A DNA stretch of 64,000 nt from Limnohabitans sp. 2KL-1 (GTDB lineage Bacteria; Pseudomonadota; Gammaproteobacteria; Burkholderiales; Burkholderiaceae_C), in assembly GCF_003063435.1 (NCBI RefSeq), contig NZ_NESL01000007.1, positions 97,733-161,732 on the forward strand, written 5' to 3'. This document shows, piece after piece, positions 1 to 8,480 of the stretch (within the stretch, counting starts at the first letter, position 1; every line of letters starts with the position of its first letter). The translations under genes and the position numbers were made by a program. A model generated the notes under the pieces. The model did no database searches. It was not told the DNA's origin and saw only the letters and a list, made by a program, of their open reading frames with translations.

Positions 1-1146
1 GATGGCCAGCTGAAGATCGCAGGTTTGGGCATTGCTCCGGGCAATGGGCTCAAGCGTGGGGTGGTGGTCAACATCGACGCCACGGTTCAAAGCATCCAGC
101 AAGCACTGAAAGAAGCGGAGTTGATGGCCGATTGCAAAATCACCCGCGTCAACTGTGGCATCACCGGGAGCCACATTCGGGGGCTCAACTCCAGCGGCAT
201 GGTGGCCATCAAGGACAAAGAGGTGACACAGGCCGATGTGGGTCGTGTGATGGAAACGGCTCGGGCCATCAACATTTCGAGCGACCAGCGTTTGTTGCTG
301 GTGGCACCGCAGGAGTTCGTGATCGACGGGCAAGAAGTCAAAGAGCCCATTGGCATGAGCGGCATGCGCCTGGAGGCCAAGGTGCACATCGTGACCGGCG
401 CGCAAAGTGCCGCCGAGAACATCATCAAATGCGTGCGCCGATGCGGCCTCGAAGTCGATCAGTTGCTGCTCAATCCGCAATCGTCCAGCTTGGCCGTGTT
501 GTCAGAAGACGAGCGCGAATTGGGCGTGGTGTGTGTGGACATTGGTGCCGGCACGACCGATGTGGCGATTTTTGCCAATGGCTCCATTCGCCACACGGCG
601 GTGATCCCGATTGCAGGTGACCTGATCACCAGTGACATCGCCATGGCCTTGCGCACACCCACCAAAGATGCGGAAGACATCAAGGTTGAAAGCGGTTATG
701 CCAAGCAATTGCTGGCCGACCCGGATGCACAGGTAGAAGTGCCGGGCTTGGGTGACCGTGGTCCTCGCATGCTGAGCAAGCAGGCACTGGCCGGCGTGAT
801 TGAACCGCGTATCGAGGAAATCTTCTCGCTGGTGCACCAGGTCATCCGTGAGTCGGGTTATGAAGAAGTTTTGTCCTCGGGCATCGTTTTGACCGGTGGC
901 AGCGCCGTGATGCCCGGCATGATCGAGTTGGGTGAAGACATTTTTCTCAAGCCGGTGCGCCGGGGCTTGCCGAAATACGCTGGTGGGCTGGCCGACATGG
1001 TCAGCCAGCCCCGAGCAGCCACTGTGATGGGTTTGCTTGAAGAAGCACGCCTGGCGCGGCTGCGTGGTTACAAGGTCACACAAAAGAAGAGTTCAGTGAA
1101 CAACGCTTTTGGTCGATTCAAAGATTTCATAGTGGGGAACTTCTGA
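1..1146 (+). CDS. ftsA: cell division protein FtsA (5' end outside window)
   Basis: FtsA is the actin-like ATPase that tethers FtsZ to the inner membrane and recruits later division proteins. The reading frame is open from base 1, so the start and roughly the first 30 residues lie upstream; a TTG at 25 is only an internal codon. The visible part carries the typical 'GLKRGVVVNIDAT' block, the phosphate-binding 'DIGAGTTDVAIF' segment and the 'LTGGSAVMPGM' segment. It ends in a short basic/hydrophobic tail (FGRFKDFIVGNF) typical of the membrane-targeting amphipathic helix. ftsZ follows after about 130 bp, the usual order at the end of the dcw cluster. Confidence 0.97.
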   Translation, partial: DGQLKIAGLGIAPGNGLKRGVVVNIDATVQSIQQALKEAELMADCKITRVNCGITGSHIRGLNSSGMVAIKDKEVTQADVGRVMETARAINISSDQRLLLVAPQEFVIDGQEVKEPIGMSGMRLEAKVHIVTGAQSAAENIIKCVRRCGLEVDQLLLNPQSSSLAVLSEDERELGVVCVDIGAGTTDVAIFANGSIRHTAVIPIAGDLITSDIAMALRTPTKDAEDIKVESGYAKQLLADPDAQVEVPGLGDRGPRMLSKQALAGVIEPRIEEIFSLVHQVIRESGYEEVLSSGIVLTGGSAVMPGMIELGEDIFLKPVRRGLPKYAGGLADMVSQPRAATVMGLLEEARLARLRGYKVTQKKSSVNNAFGRFKDFIVGNF

Positions 1147-1278
1147 TGAACTGGAAAAAACGATTTCAGGCACGCAGCAGCCCGCCGACATCGAGACCCA
1201 TTCGATGTTGATCCACAAACAGATTCGAAAATCAAGCCATACAGGTAACTGCAAATATTCAGATTGAGGAAGAAAACC

Positions 1279-2487
1279 ATGACCATCGAAATGATCCAAA
1301 CAGAAGAATTTAACCAAGGCACGCAGATCAAGGTGATTGGCGTGGGCGGCGGCGGCGGCAATGCCGTGGAGCACATGATTGAACGACAGGTTCAAGGTGT
1401 TGAATTCATTTGCGCCAACACCGACGCACAAGCGCTGGCCCGCAGCGCGGCGCACCGCTTCGTTCAACTGGGCCAAACCGGTCTGGGTGCAGGCAGCAAG
1501 CCCGACAAAGGCCGTGAAGCCGCAGCGGCCGCAGAGTCGGACATCCGTTCGGCCATTGAAGGCGCACACATGCTGTTCATCACGGCAGGCATGGGCGGTG
1601 GCACGGGCACAGGGGCTGCCCCGGTCATTGCACGCATCGCCAAAGAGATGGGCATCCTCACCGTCGGTGTGGTGACCAAGCCTTTCGACTTTGAAGGCAA
1701 GCGCCGCATGGCCAATGCCGACGAAGGCATGAAGGAGCTGGAGGCCAATGTGGACTCGCTGATTGTGGTTCTGAACGAAAAACTGCTCGAACTGCCCGGT
1801 GGCGAGGACATGACGCAAGATGAGGCGTTCTCACATGCCAATGACGTGCTGAAAAATGCCGTGGGTGGTATTGCAGAAATCATCAATGTGCCAGGTCATG
1901 TGAACGTCGACTTCGAAGACGTTCGGACTGTGATGGGCGAACCTGGCAAAGCCATGATGGGCACTGCCGTGGCCAGCGGCCCCGACCGTGCCCGCATTGC
2001 TGCCGAGCAAGCCGTGGCCTGTCCGTTGCTCGAAGGTGTCGATCTCAAAGGCGCTCGCGGGGTGCTCGTCCTGATCAGTGCGGCCAAGGGTTCGCTGAAA
2101 CTCTCTGAGTCTCGTCAAGCCATGAACACCATCCGTGCCTGCGCTTCGGAAGAAGCCCATGTGATTTACGGTACCGCTTATGACGAAAGTCTGGGCGAGC
2201 AAATCCGCGTGACTGTTGTGGCCACGGGTCTAACCAAGGCCGGTATGGTGCGCCCCGAGCTCAAGGTGTTGCGCACGGGCACCGACAATGCGCCTTTCAT
2301 GATGGGCGGGCATGATGCCGTGTCGGCCCCTATGAACTCGACGGTGGCCATGGGTGCCAGTGGCATGAACACACCGGCCGTCTGGCGCAGCAGCCGCACT
2401 CACGCCGCCGCGCGCGTGGACGGCATGGCCAATGCGGGCATGGACGACATCGAAATTCCGGCCTTCTTGCGAAAGCAAGCCGACTGA
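1279..2487 (+). CDS. ftsZ: cell division protein FtsZ
   Basis: Tubulin-like GTPase that forms the cytoplasmic Z-ring. The 402-residue product shows the N-terminal GTP-binding block 'VIGVGGGGGNAV', the tubulin signature 'MGGGTGTGAAPVIA', and the conserved C-terminal peptide 'DDIEIPAFLRKQAD' that docks on FtsA and ZipA. The ATG at 1279 is chosen over an in-frame TTG at 1264 because a GAGGAAGA ribosome site (1265-1272) lies about 7 bases before it. The variable linker before the C-terminal peptide is present and the length is normal for betaproteobacteria. A strong terminator follows directly. Confidence 0.98.
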   Translation: MTIEMIQTEEFNQGTQIKVIGVGGGGGNAVEHMIERQVQGVEFICANTDAQALARSAAHRFVQLGQTGLGAGSKPDKGREAAAAAESDIRSAIEGAHMLFITAGMGGGTGTGAAPVIARIAKEMGILTVGVVTKPFDFEGKRRMANADEGMKELEANVDSLIVVLNEKLLELPGGEDMTQDEAFSHANDVLKNAVGGIAEIINVPGHVNVDFEDVRTVMGEPGKAMMGTAVASGPDRARIAAEQAVACPLLEGVDLKGARGVLVLISAAKGSLKLSESRQAMNTIRACASEEAHVIYGTAYDESLGEQIRVTVVATGLTKAGMVRPELKVLRTGTDNAPFMMGGHDAVSAPMNSTVAMGASGMNTPAVWRSSRTHAAARVDGMANAGMDDIEIPAFLRKQAD

Positions 2488-2515
2488 GCGGCACTGCCGG
2501 ATTTCAGACCCGACG

Positions 2516-2555
2516 AAGGGGCCAAACGGGCAAGTGCCTGTTTGGCCCCTTTTTT
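2516..2555 (+). terminator. rho-independent terminator after ftsZ
   Basis: Perfect 12-bp inverted repeat (aaggggccaaac at 2516-2527, gtttggcccctt at 2540-2551) with a 12-base loop and a run of Ts to 2555. It lies 28 bases after the ftsZ stop and separates ftsZ from lpxC. Confidence 0.93.
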
Positions 2556-2665
2556 CATGAGGGGTGTCGACCACGTGGCGCTGCTCGGTGCGGGTGACGA
2601 ACGCTGCGGGATGGTCTTAATACCTTGTCAGCAACATAGAAACCCGAGCGAATTAAAATGCCCCA

Positions 2666-3589
2666 ATGCTTGCCCAACGCACCCTTAAAACCTTGACCCA
2701 GGCCGTCGGCGTGGGTCTGCACAGCGGCCAGCGTGTCGAACTGACTCTGCGTCCGGCACCCGTCAACACCGGCATCGTGTTTCGCCGTGTGGACTTGCCT
2801 GAGCCGGTGGACATTCCTGTGCGGGCCGAGTCGGTGACCGACACCCGTCTGGCCTCGACCATCTCGGTCGGGCAAGCCAAGGTCTTCACCGTGGAGCACC
2901 TGATGTCGGCCTGTGCGGGTCTGGGCATTGACAACCTGTATGTGGACATCACGGCCGAAGAGGTGCCGATCCTGGACGGCTCGGCCTCATCGTTTGTGTT
3001 CTTGCTGCAAAGCGCAGGTATCGTCGAGCAAAAGGCCGCCAAGCAGTTTTTGCGGGTGCTCAAGCCAGTCCAGGTCAGCGAGGGCGAGGGCGACCACACC
3101 AAGTGGGCCAGGCTGGAGCCTTACCACGGCTACAAGCTGAGTTTCGAGATCGATTTCCGACACCCTGCAGTGGACTCCACTGGGCAACAGGTGGTGTTTG
3201 ACATGTCCGAAGGCGTCTACTCCAGAGACATCGCCAGGGCCCGCACCTTTGGTTTCACCAAAGACGTAGAGATGATGCGCGCCAATGGCCTGGCATTGGG
3301 TGGCGGTCTGGACAACGCCATCGTCATGGACGATTACAAGGTGCTCAATGCCGACGGCCTGCGTTACGACGACGAATTCGTCAAACACAAAATCCTCGAC
3401 GCCATGGGGGACCTGTACATCGTCGGCAAGCCCTTGCTGGCCGCCTACAGCGCTTTCCGCTCAGGCCACGCCATGAACAACCTTTTGCTGCGTGAACTCC
3501 TGTCGCAGCCCGATGCGTACGAAGTGGTCAGTTTCGACAAGTCGAGCCAGGCCCCCAAGGGATTTGCGGCTTTGCAGCCAGCCTGGTGA
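2666..3589 (+). CDS. lpxC: UDP-3-O-acyl-N-acetylglucosamine deacetylase LpxC
   Basis: Zinc-dependent deacetylase, the committed step of lipid A synthesis in the cytoplasm. The 307-residue length is standard. Visible hallmarks are 'GVGLHSGQ' near residue 16, the zinc-ligand block 'TVEHLMSA', '[10 protein letters not shown]', the '[11 protein letters not shown]' segment and '[15 protein letters not shown]' with its conserved histidine. It sits behind the ftsZ terminator, so it probably has its own promoter in the 110-bp gap, although no good -35/-10 pair was found. The 209 bp between lpxC and pyrF hold no recognisable gene. Confidence 0.97.
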   Translation: MLAQRTLKTLTQAVGVGLHSGQRVELTLRPAPVNTGIVFRRVDLPEPVDIPVRAESVTDTRLASTISVGQAKVFTVEHLMSACAGLGIDNLYVDITAEEVPILDGSASSFVFLLQSAGIVEQKAAKQFLRVLKPVQVSEGEGDHTKWARLEPYHGYKLSFEIDFRHPAVDSTGQQVVFDMSEGVYSRDIARARTFGFTKDVEMMRANGLALGGGLDNAIVMDDYKVLNADGLRYDDEFVKHKILDAMGDLYIVGKPLLAAYSAFRSGHAMNNLLLRELLSQPDAYEVVSFDKSSQAPKGFAALQPAW

Positions 3590-3798
3590 GCTTGGCAGCT
3601 GTCGCGCTGTGCGGCGGTCGTGGCCGCACCAGGCGTTTTAGATGGTCTGCTTGTGGGATGGCTGCAGCACACAGGCGATCGAAGCCATCATCAGCGCCAC
3701 AGCAGTCCCAACAGGGGGTGAGCACAACGAGAATCGTCCACTGGCGGGAAGAAGGCGTATGTGTGAGGCGCATCTTGGGTGGGCTTTAAAATGCCGCC

Positions 3799-4641
3799 AT
3801 GACCTTCCTTGACATGCTGCGCGCCGCTGAGCGCCAAAACGGCTCCATGCTCTGCGTGGGCCTGGACCCTGAACCCACCAAGTTCCCTGCGGGCATGAAG
3901 GGTGATGCCAACAAAATCTACGACTTTTGCGCCCGCATCGTAGATGCCACGGCCGACCTGGTCAGCAGCTTCAAACCCCAGATTGCCTACTTTGCCGCAC
4001 ACCGCGCCGAAGGCCAGCTTGAACGCCTGATGGAACACATGCGCCGTGTGGCCCCGCAGGTGCCCATCATCTTGGACGCCAAGCGTGGCGACATCGGGTC
4101 GACTGCCGAGCAATACGCCAAAGAAGCCTTTGAACGTTATGGTGCAGACGCGGTAACCCTGTCGCCTTTCATGGGCTGGGACTCGGTGGCCCCGTACCTG
4201 AAATACGAAGGCAAGGGCGCATTCCTGCTGTGCCGCACCTCCAACCCCGGCGGTGACGACCTGCAAAACCAGCGCCTGGCCTCGGTGGAAGGTCAGCCGC
4301 TGTTGTACGAGCATGTGGCGCGTCTGGCGCAAGGCCCCTGGAACCTGAACGGTCAATTGGGCCTGGTGGTGGGCGCGACCTATCCGACCGAGATCGAGCG
4401 CGTGCGCGAACTGGCCCCCACTGTGCCCCTGCTGATCCCCGGAGTGGGCGCACAAGGCGGTGACGCGGTCGCCACCGTCAAGGCCGGATGGCGTGCTAAT
4501 GCCGACGGCTCCAGCGCAGGGGCCATCATCGTCAACTCGTCGCGTGCGGTGCTTTACGCATCAAGCGGAGAAGACTTTGAGCAAGCGGCCCGCAAAGTGG
4601 CGATGCAGACACGGGACATGCTGGAAGCGGCCAAGGGCTGA
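3799..4641 (+). CDS. pyrF: orotidine 5'-phosphate decarboxylase (long form)
   Basis: Decarboxylates OMP to UMP in the last step of de novo pyrimidine synthesis. The 280-residue size and the motif '[17 protein letters not shown]' (catalytic Asp-Lys-Asp set) identify the longer pyrF subfamily common in betaproteobacteria and actinobacteria. Other family segments are 'GLDPEP' at the start, '[11 protein letters not shown]' and '[11 protein letters not shown]'. Transcribed alone; the next gene begins 27 bp downstream and is unrelated. Confidence 0.96.
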   Translation: MTFLDMLRAAERQNGSMLCVGLDPEPTKFPAGMKGDANKIYDFCARIVDATADLVSSFKPQIAYFAAHRAEGQLERLMEHMRRVAPQVPIILDAKRGDIGSTAEQYAKEAFERYGADAVTLSPFMGWDSVAPYLKYEGKGAFLLCRTSNPGGDDLQNQRLASVEGQPLLYEHVARLAQGPWNLNGQLGLVVGATYPTEIERVRELAPTVPLLIPGVGAQGGDAVATVKAGWRANADGSSAGAIIVNSSRAVLYASSGEDFEQAARKVAMQTRDMLEAAKG

Positions 4642-4668
4642 ACCAGCAAGCGCCAACAGGAACAAGCC

Positions 4669-5103
4669 ATGACTTTGAGTGTGGAACACCTCGACAGAAG
4701 GTGTGACACCTTAGAGTAAGCCCTGCTTGCGATTGAACAGCACCCCGAATCCACACATGGCGTGTTGTTTGACCTGTACCGCAACGCTGCCATCAAAAGC
4801 TTTGAGCTGTCGCTGGAAACGGCAGGTAAATTGTTGAGAAAAGCGCTCAAGGCGTTTGAGGCCTCACCACGCACCGTAGATGCCTGGGTGTTCAACGATG
4901 TGTTGCGTCACGCAGGCAAACATGGCGTCATGACCAGTGACGAGGTGGAACGCTGGCTGGCCTATCGCGCCAACCGCAACAGCACGGCGCATGACTACGG
5001 CGCGGGTTTCGCCAATGACACGCTGCAGCTGTTGCCTGCTTATTTGCACGACGTGCGCAATTTGGCGCTGGCCTTACAAAAGGTGTTTGATGCCAGCGCT
5101 TGA
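4669..5103 (+). pseudogene. HEPN-domain HepT/HI0074-like protein with in-frame stop codon
   Basis: Reading from the ATG at 4669 gives the usual family N-terminus (MTLSVEHLDRR...), but codon 17 is TAA (4717-4719). The same frame then continues without a break to 5103. The HEPN signature RX4HXY is intact (RNSTAHDY, about 4975-4998), and the helical four-helix pattern of the HI0074/HepT family is complete. Restarts at GTG 4762 or TTG 4765 would give about 113 residues lacking the first helix. The MNT gene overlaps its 3' end by 14 bases, the usual pairing. In such systems the HEPN partner is an RNase toxin, or a 'nucleotidyltransferase substrate-binding' protein, neutralised by the MNT protein. 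Either the gene is dead, a shortened protein is made, or the stop is a sequencing error. A single C-to-T change in a CAA codon would explain it. Confidence 0.8.
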
Positions 5104-5413
5104 TTTGGCTGCGCTCGACTTGTCTGAGCGCCACCGTCACATGCTGCAAACCTTGCTGACCCAACACACGCCAAAGGCACAAGTATGGGCTTATGGCAGC
5201 CGTGTCAGAGGCCAGTCCCACGAAGGCAGTGACCTGGACTTGGTTCTGCGCCACAGGGCAGATCTGAGCCTGGACGTGCCAGGTTGGGATGCGCTGAAAC
5301 TTGCCCTGCAAGAGAGCGAGCTACCCATGTTGGTGGACGTGCATGTGTGGTCGCGCTTGCCACAGGCTTTCCACGCGAACATCGAAGCGGCCTACGTCGT
5401 CTTGCAGCCTTGA
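5090..5413 (+). CDS. MNT-domain nucleotidyltransferase (MntA/HI0073-like antitoxin)
   Basis: 107-residue minimal nucleotidyltransferase. The core motif is 'YGSRVRGQSHEGSDLDL': Gly36-Ser37 for the nucleotide and Asp48/Asp50 for metal, with a third acidic position in 'LVDVHVW'. In HEPN/MNT pairs this enzyme modifies its HEPN partner with AMP and so neutralises it. The ATG at 5090 overlaps the end of the HEPN gene, suggesting translational coupling. The catalytic residues are intact although the partner gene carries a premature stop, so this may now be an orphan antitoxin. Confidence 0.85.
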   Translation: MPALDLAALDLSERHRHMLQTLLTQHTPKAQVWAYGSRVRGQSHEGSDLDLVLRHRADLSLDVPGWDALKLALQESELPMLVDVHVWSRLPQAFHANIEAAYVVLQP

Positions 5414-5434
5414 TTTGAAACTGCAACAGGCGAT

Positions 5435-5650
5435 TCAATGGGAGCCGCCGGGGTGCTTTGCAATGTATTGAGGCAAAGCAGAGTCAATACGCGTTTGCGA
5501 GCTATCGCCGCTGGCTTTGAAATGCGCAATCACTTCCGGCGACAGCCGGATGCCCACCCGAACCTTCGTCACATCGGCTTTGGGCTGACCGCGTGGCGAC
5601 AACAAAGACTGCGCTCGTTCAGTGCTGAACAGTTGTGCGTGCCGTCCCAT
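5435..5650 (-). CDS. BrnA-family antitoxin, without BrnT
   Basis: 71 residues. The C-terminal part, 'KVRVGIRLSPEVIAHFKASG' followed by 'SQTRID' and 'YIAKH', matches the BrnA antitoxin family, which has a ribbon-helix-helix-type DNA-binding fold and normally follows the BrnT toxin gene. No BrnT reading frame exists upstream on this strand. Instead the start codon (5648-5650) lies 5 bases from the first repeat of a CRISPR relic. The N-terminal 25 residues look less conserved. It is likely a left-over antitoxin or a stand-alone regulator; whether it is expressed cannot be told. Confidence 0.65.
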   Translation of the reverse strand: MGRHAQLFSTERAQSLLSPRGQPKADVTKVRVGIRLSPEVIAHFKASGDSSQTRIDSALPQYIAKHPGGSH

Positions 5651-5655
5651 TCGCC

Positions 5656-5819
5656 GTCGCCATCTGTGCGGGGGCGTGGATTGAAACGAGGCCCTCGGTC
5701 TTGGTTCTGAAGCTATTGCTGGTCGCCCTCCGTGCGGGGGGCTCGGATTGAAACACGCTACCCTAGAACTTCACCCAGAAATTTTTTGTTCCCCTCGTGC
5801 GGGAGGCTGTACGGAGTTT
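5656..5819 (+). CRISPR. relic CRISPR array, type I-C-like repeats, no cas genes
   Basis: Three repeats: 5656-5687 (32 bp), 5722-5754 (33 bp) and a decayed one at about 5788-5819. The spacers are 34 bp (5688-5721) and about 33 bp (5755-5787), the size usual for type I-C. Repeat 1 matches the remembered I-C consensus (GTCGCC, four C, GTGCGGGGGC, GTGGATTGAAAC) at all but the four central bases (ATCT for CCCC). Repeat 2 has one extra G and a TCGGATTGAAAC end. Repeat 3 has lost its ATTGAAAC end, as trailing repeats often do. The repeat orientation implies plus-strand transcription. There is no leader and no cas gene; the upstream side is occupied by the brnA-like gene. Confidence 0.8.
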
Positions 5820-6171
5820 TATGTAAACGGGTCTGGCATCAGTCTGAATCCGCCCCGGTATGTCTATGGACAGTTGTTCAAAGTTTCCATCTGCAATTTA
5901 AGATCGTGTGCCGCATGATGCACAAAAGAAAAAGGCCCGAAGGCCTTTCACTTAATTTGGGTCACCCCAAAAAAATTGCGAGCTTCCGTTGCCCCTGCTT
6001 GTTCGCAGACCTGCGTTCCTGCAGGCGGCTGGTCCGTTTACTCACTCGCTCTCGAACCGTCTACTATTGAGCTTAACAAATTGCAACGAGCCTAAGCCCT
6101 CTTGTTCGGTTGCGCAGGGTGAGCTTGGCGCTTGTATTCGGACCTGGTTTAAAGATCACCTCAAGAGTGTT
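5820..6171. other. 352-bp stretch without a recognisable gene
   Basis: Lies between the CRISPR relic and the acyl-CoA dehydrogenase gene. A 112-codon plus-strand frame runs in from the CRISPR repeats but matches no family. The only clear structure is the hairpin at 5931-5948. The segment 5985-6066 contains several short inverted stretches but does not fold as a tRNA by eye. Confidence 0.5.
5922..5948 (-). terminator. minus-strand hairpin with T tract
   Basis: Stem aaaggcc (5931-5937) / ggccttt (5942-5948) with a cgaa loop. Read on the minus strand it is followed by TTTTTCTTTTG. It could end minus-strand transcription coming from the acyl-CoA dehydrogenase gene about 220 bp away, or be left from a lost gene. 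Confidence 0.55.
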
Positions 6172-7350
6172 TCAAAGCTTAGCCACCTTCTGCGCCTTGT
6201 AAACCAACTTGCGCGCCATGCTCCAGCGGTGCACTTCGCTCGGGCCGTCATAAATCCGGAAGGCGCGCATGTCCATGAAGATGCGCATCACAGGCGTGTC
6301 GGTCGTCACGCCCTGGCCGCCCAGAATTTGCACGCAGCGGTCCACCACGCGCCACTCGGCTTCGGAGCAGGCCACTTTGGCGCGGCTCGATTCAAAGCCG
6401 CCTTTTTGGCCTTGGTCCAGCAGCCAGGCCGTGTGCCAGATGTGCAGGCGGGCGGTGTGCAGGTCGATGTCGTTGTCGGCCAGCATGAAGCCCACACCTT
6501 CGTGTTCGGCCAGCGGTTTGCCAAAGGCATGGCGGCGACTGGCGTAGTCGAGCGCGATGTCGTGTGCGCGCCGCGCCTGCCCCAGCCAGCGCATGCAGTG
6601 CGTCAGGCGTGCCGGTGCCAAGCGCACTTGGGCATAGCGAAAGCCTTGGCCCACTTCGCCCAGCACATCGGTGTCGGGCACGCGCAGGTTGTCAAAGCGC
6701 AGCACGCCATGGCCACCGGTGAAGCAGTTGTCCATGGCGTCCATGCTGCGTTCCAGCTGGATTTCCGCTTTGTCCATGTCGGTCAAAAACATGGTGGCCG
6801 AGCCGTCTTCCATGCGGGCCATGATGATGGCGTAATCCGCGCCGTCGGCCCCGGTGATGAACCACTTGAGGCCGTTGATCACGTAGTCGTCGCCATCACG
6901 CACGGCGGTGGTTTTGAGCATCGATGGGTCTGCGCCCGCACCGGGGTCGGGTTCGGTCATGGCAAAGCATGAGCGGGTGAGGCCTGCCACCTGCGGACGC
7001 AGCCAGCGCTCTTTTTGCGCGGGCGTGGCCACTTCTTCCATGAGGTGGATGTTGCCTTCGTCAGGCGCGTGGATGTTGAGCGCGGTCGGCCCCAGGTTGG
7101 AGTAACCGGCTTCTTCAAACACCACCGCTTTGGCGATGTGGCTCAGGCCCAGGCCGCCCATCTCGACCGAGGCGTGCGGTGTCAGCAGACCCGCAGCGCG
7201 TGCGCGGTCCACCAATTCCCGGCGCAGATCTTCAGACGGGCCGTGCGGTCCGTGGCGCGGGTCGCCTTCGAGGGGGATCACCTGTTCAGCGATGAATTGC
7301 CGCGTGCGCTCGCGCAGGGCCTGCAATTCGGGGGCGATATCAAAATTCAT
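6172..7350 (-). CDS. acyl-CoA dehydrogenase family protein
   Basis: About 392 residues, a FAD-dependent acyl-CoA dehydrogenase of the ACAD10/11-like type. The helical N-terminal domain is followed by 'CFAMTEPDPGAGADPSML' (flavin/substrate loop), 'GLKWFITGADGADYAI', the central beta domain, 'RHAFGKPLAEHEGV', and the C-terminal 'QILGGQGVTTDTP' and 'RIYDGPSEVHRW' blocks. It would catalyse alpha,beta-dehydrogenation of an acyl-CoA in the cytoplasm; the substrate is unknown. Start 7350 is preferred to 7359 because a GGATGA site sits just before it; an in-frame ATG at 7395 is also possible. Monocistronic by position. Confidence 0.88.
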   Translation of the reverse strand: MNFDIAPELQALRERTRQFIAEQVIPLEGDPRHGPHGPSEDLRRELVDRARAAGLLTPHASVEMGGLGLSHIAKAVVFEEAGYSNLGPTALNIHAPDEGNIHLMEEVATPAQKERWLRPQVAGLTRSCFAMTEPDPGAGADPSMLKTTAVRDGDDYVINGLKWFITGADGADYAIIMARMEDGSATMFLTDMDKAEIQLERSMDAMDNCFTGGHGVLRFDNLRVPDTDVLGEVGQGFRYAQVRLAPARLTHCMRWLGQARRAHDIALDYASRRHAFGKPLAEHEGVGFMLADNDIDLHTARLHIWHTAWLLDQGQKGGFESSRAKVACSEAEWRVVDRCVQILGGQGVTTDTPVMRIFMDMRAFRIYDGPSEVHRWSMARKLVYKAQKVAKL

Positions 7351-7740
7351 GTGCTTCATCCGCGTGGTTGGCTTGTGGTTCTTTGCCGACGGCAAAGATG
7401 CAACATGAGCGGTAGTGTCCGAGCTTGGGCTTGTTTGGTCCTGTCAGCCGGGCGACTTGCTGTCACGCAGGGGTCATGTCGCCACGCCCACGGAGCGAAC
7501 CTTTTTCACCCCCCGTTTCTCAAGGCGCGAGAGGGTGTGCAGCAGATGGCGCACATGTACGTACTTGCCGTGGACTCTGATGGGGTCCTTTTGAGACCGT
7601 ATCAGGCGTGATGACGCGGTGATTGGGTGGTGCTTTCAAAAAATTGCGAATAGATTGACGTTGCTTTTCTAATTTTTAAACGCTTAATTTGCGTCATTAA
7701 GTGTTAAATTAAATTTTTCATTTATTTCACGAGGTGTATT
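7351..7740. other. intergenic region upstream of the outer-membrane protein gene
   Basis: Divergent spacer with no convincing gene. The right half (about 7640-7735) is far richer in A+T than its surroundings and must carry the promoter of the gene at 7741. It contains TTGACG (7655-7660) and a near-perfect inverted repeat ACGCTTAA...TTAAGTGT (7680-7704) that could be an operator. No well-spaced -10 was found. Confidence 0.4.
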
Positions 7741-8412
7741 TTGAAATCTTCAAAAGTAAAAGCATGGGCAGGCATTTTGGTGGGTCTGGGTTGCGCGGCC
7801 CATGTGGCCCAAGCGCAAGAGGTCTACGTGGGCGCGGGCTTGTTTGGTGTGCAGGTGGGTTATGCCTTTGCAGTCACGCCAAACGTGAATTTGCGGGGCG
7901 ATTTTCTGACCATGGGCAGTCGCGAAAAGTCCTTCAACGAGTCTGGCACGGCTTATCAGGGCAAGATCAACTGGAGCCGCAAGGCTTTGTTGGCCGACTG
8001 GTTTCCTTCGGGCAGCAGCTTCCGTGTGACGGCCGGCGCGACCTTCAATGACGTGGGGTTTGACCTGTACGCCAATGGTGCCGGTCAAAAGGTGGACATC
8101 AATGGCCGGCAGCTGAGTTTGTCAGCCAATGACAGTTTGAACATTCAGGTCAAAATGCCCAGCACCACGCCCTACATCGGCATTGGTTTTGGTCACAAGC
8201 CGGGCAGCAAGGGCTGGGGCTTTCATTCGGACTTTGGCGCTTCCTTGGGCAAGTTCAAGGTCACTGAAACCCGCACCGGTGGGCTGGTCAACGGTGGTTC
8301 TTTGGGTGTGACCCAGAGCGATGTCGACAAGGAGTTGGCCGACGTGCGCGAAGGCGTGGCCAAGCTGAAATTTTTGCCTCAGCTGACCTTGGGTGTGTCG
8401 TATCATTTTTAA
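7741..8412 (+). CDS. predicted outer-membrane beta-barrel protein
   Basis: 223 residues with an N-terminal signal peptide (basic MKSSKVKAW, hydrophobic core, cleavage near AQA-QEV). The mature part consists of alternating short beta segments rich in Gly and aromatic residues. It ends in 'LTLGVSYHF', the terminal-Phe signature recognised by the BAM assembly machinery. The start is TTG at 7741, preceded by ACGAGGTG at a good distance. No specific family is recognised; the size suits an 8-stranded barrel of the OmpW/OprF-like class. The last strand is preceded by a helical stretch (SDVDKELADVREGVAKL). Single-gene unit closed by its own terminator. Confidence 0.72.
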   Translation: MKSSKVKAWAGILVGLGCAAHVAQAQEVYVGAGLFGVQVGYAFAVTPNVNLRGDFLTMGSREKSFNESGTAYQGKINWSRKALLADWFPSGSSFRVTAGATFNDVGFDLYANGAGQKVDINGRQLSLSANDSLNIQVKMPSTTPYIGIGFGHKPGSKGWGFHSDFGASLGKFKVTETRTGGLVNGGSLGVTQSDVDKELADVREGVAKLKFLPQLTLGVSYHF

Positions 8413-8432
8413 GATGATTTGATCCACGCATG

Positions 8433-8463
8433 GGCCTGCAGCCTCGGCGCAGGCCTTTTTTTT
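8433..8463 (+). terminator. rho-independent terminator
   Basis: Stem ggcctgc (8433-8439) / gcaggcc (8449-8455) followed by eight Ts, 20 bp after the stop of the outer-membrane protein gene. Confidence 0.9.
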
Positions 8464-8480
8464 GAGGAGTCCCACTGTCC

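Noticed and set aside
3586..3789. 67-codon frame overlapping the end of lpxC
   Set aside because: Composition is Arg/Ala/Ser-rich as in chance high-GC frames; no ribosome site and no family.
5985..6066. Possible tRNA-like or small-RNA fold
   Set aside because: Several short inverted stretches are present, but no cloverleaf with a standard T-arm or CCA end could be drawn.
5732..6070. 112-codon plus-strand frame starting inside the CRISPR relic
   Set aside because: It begins within repeat 2 and crosses spacer, repeat and spacer-like DNA; no family similarity and no ribosome site.
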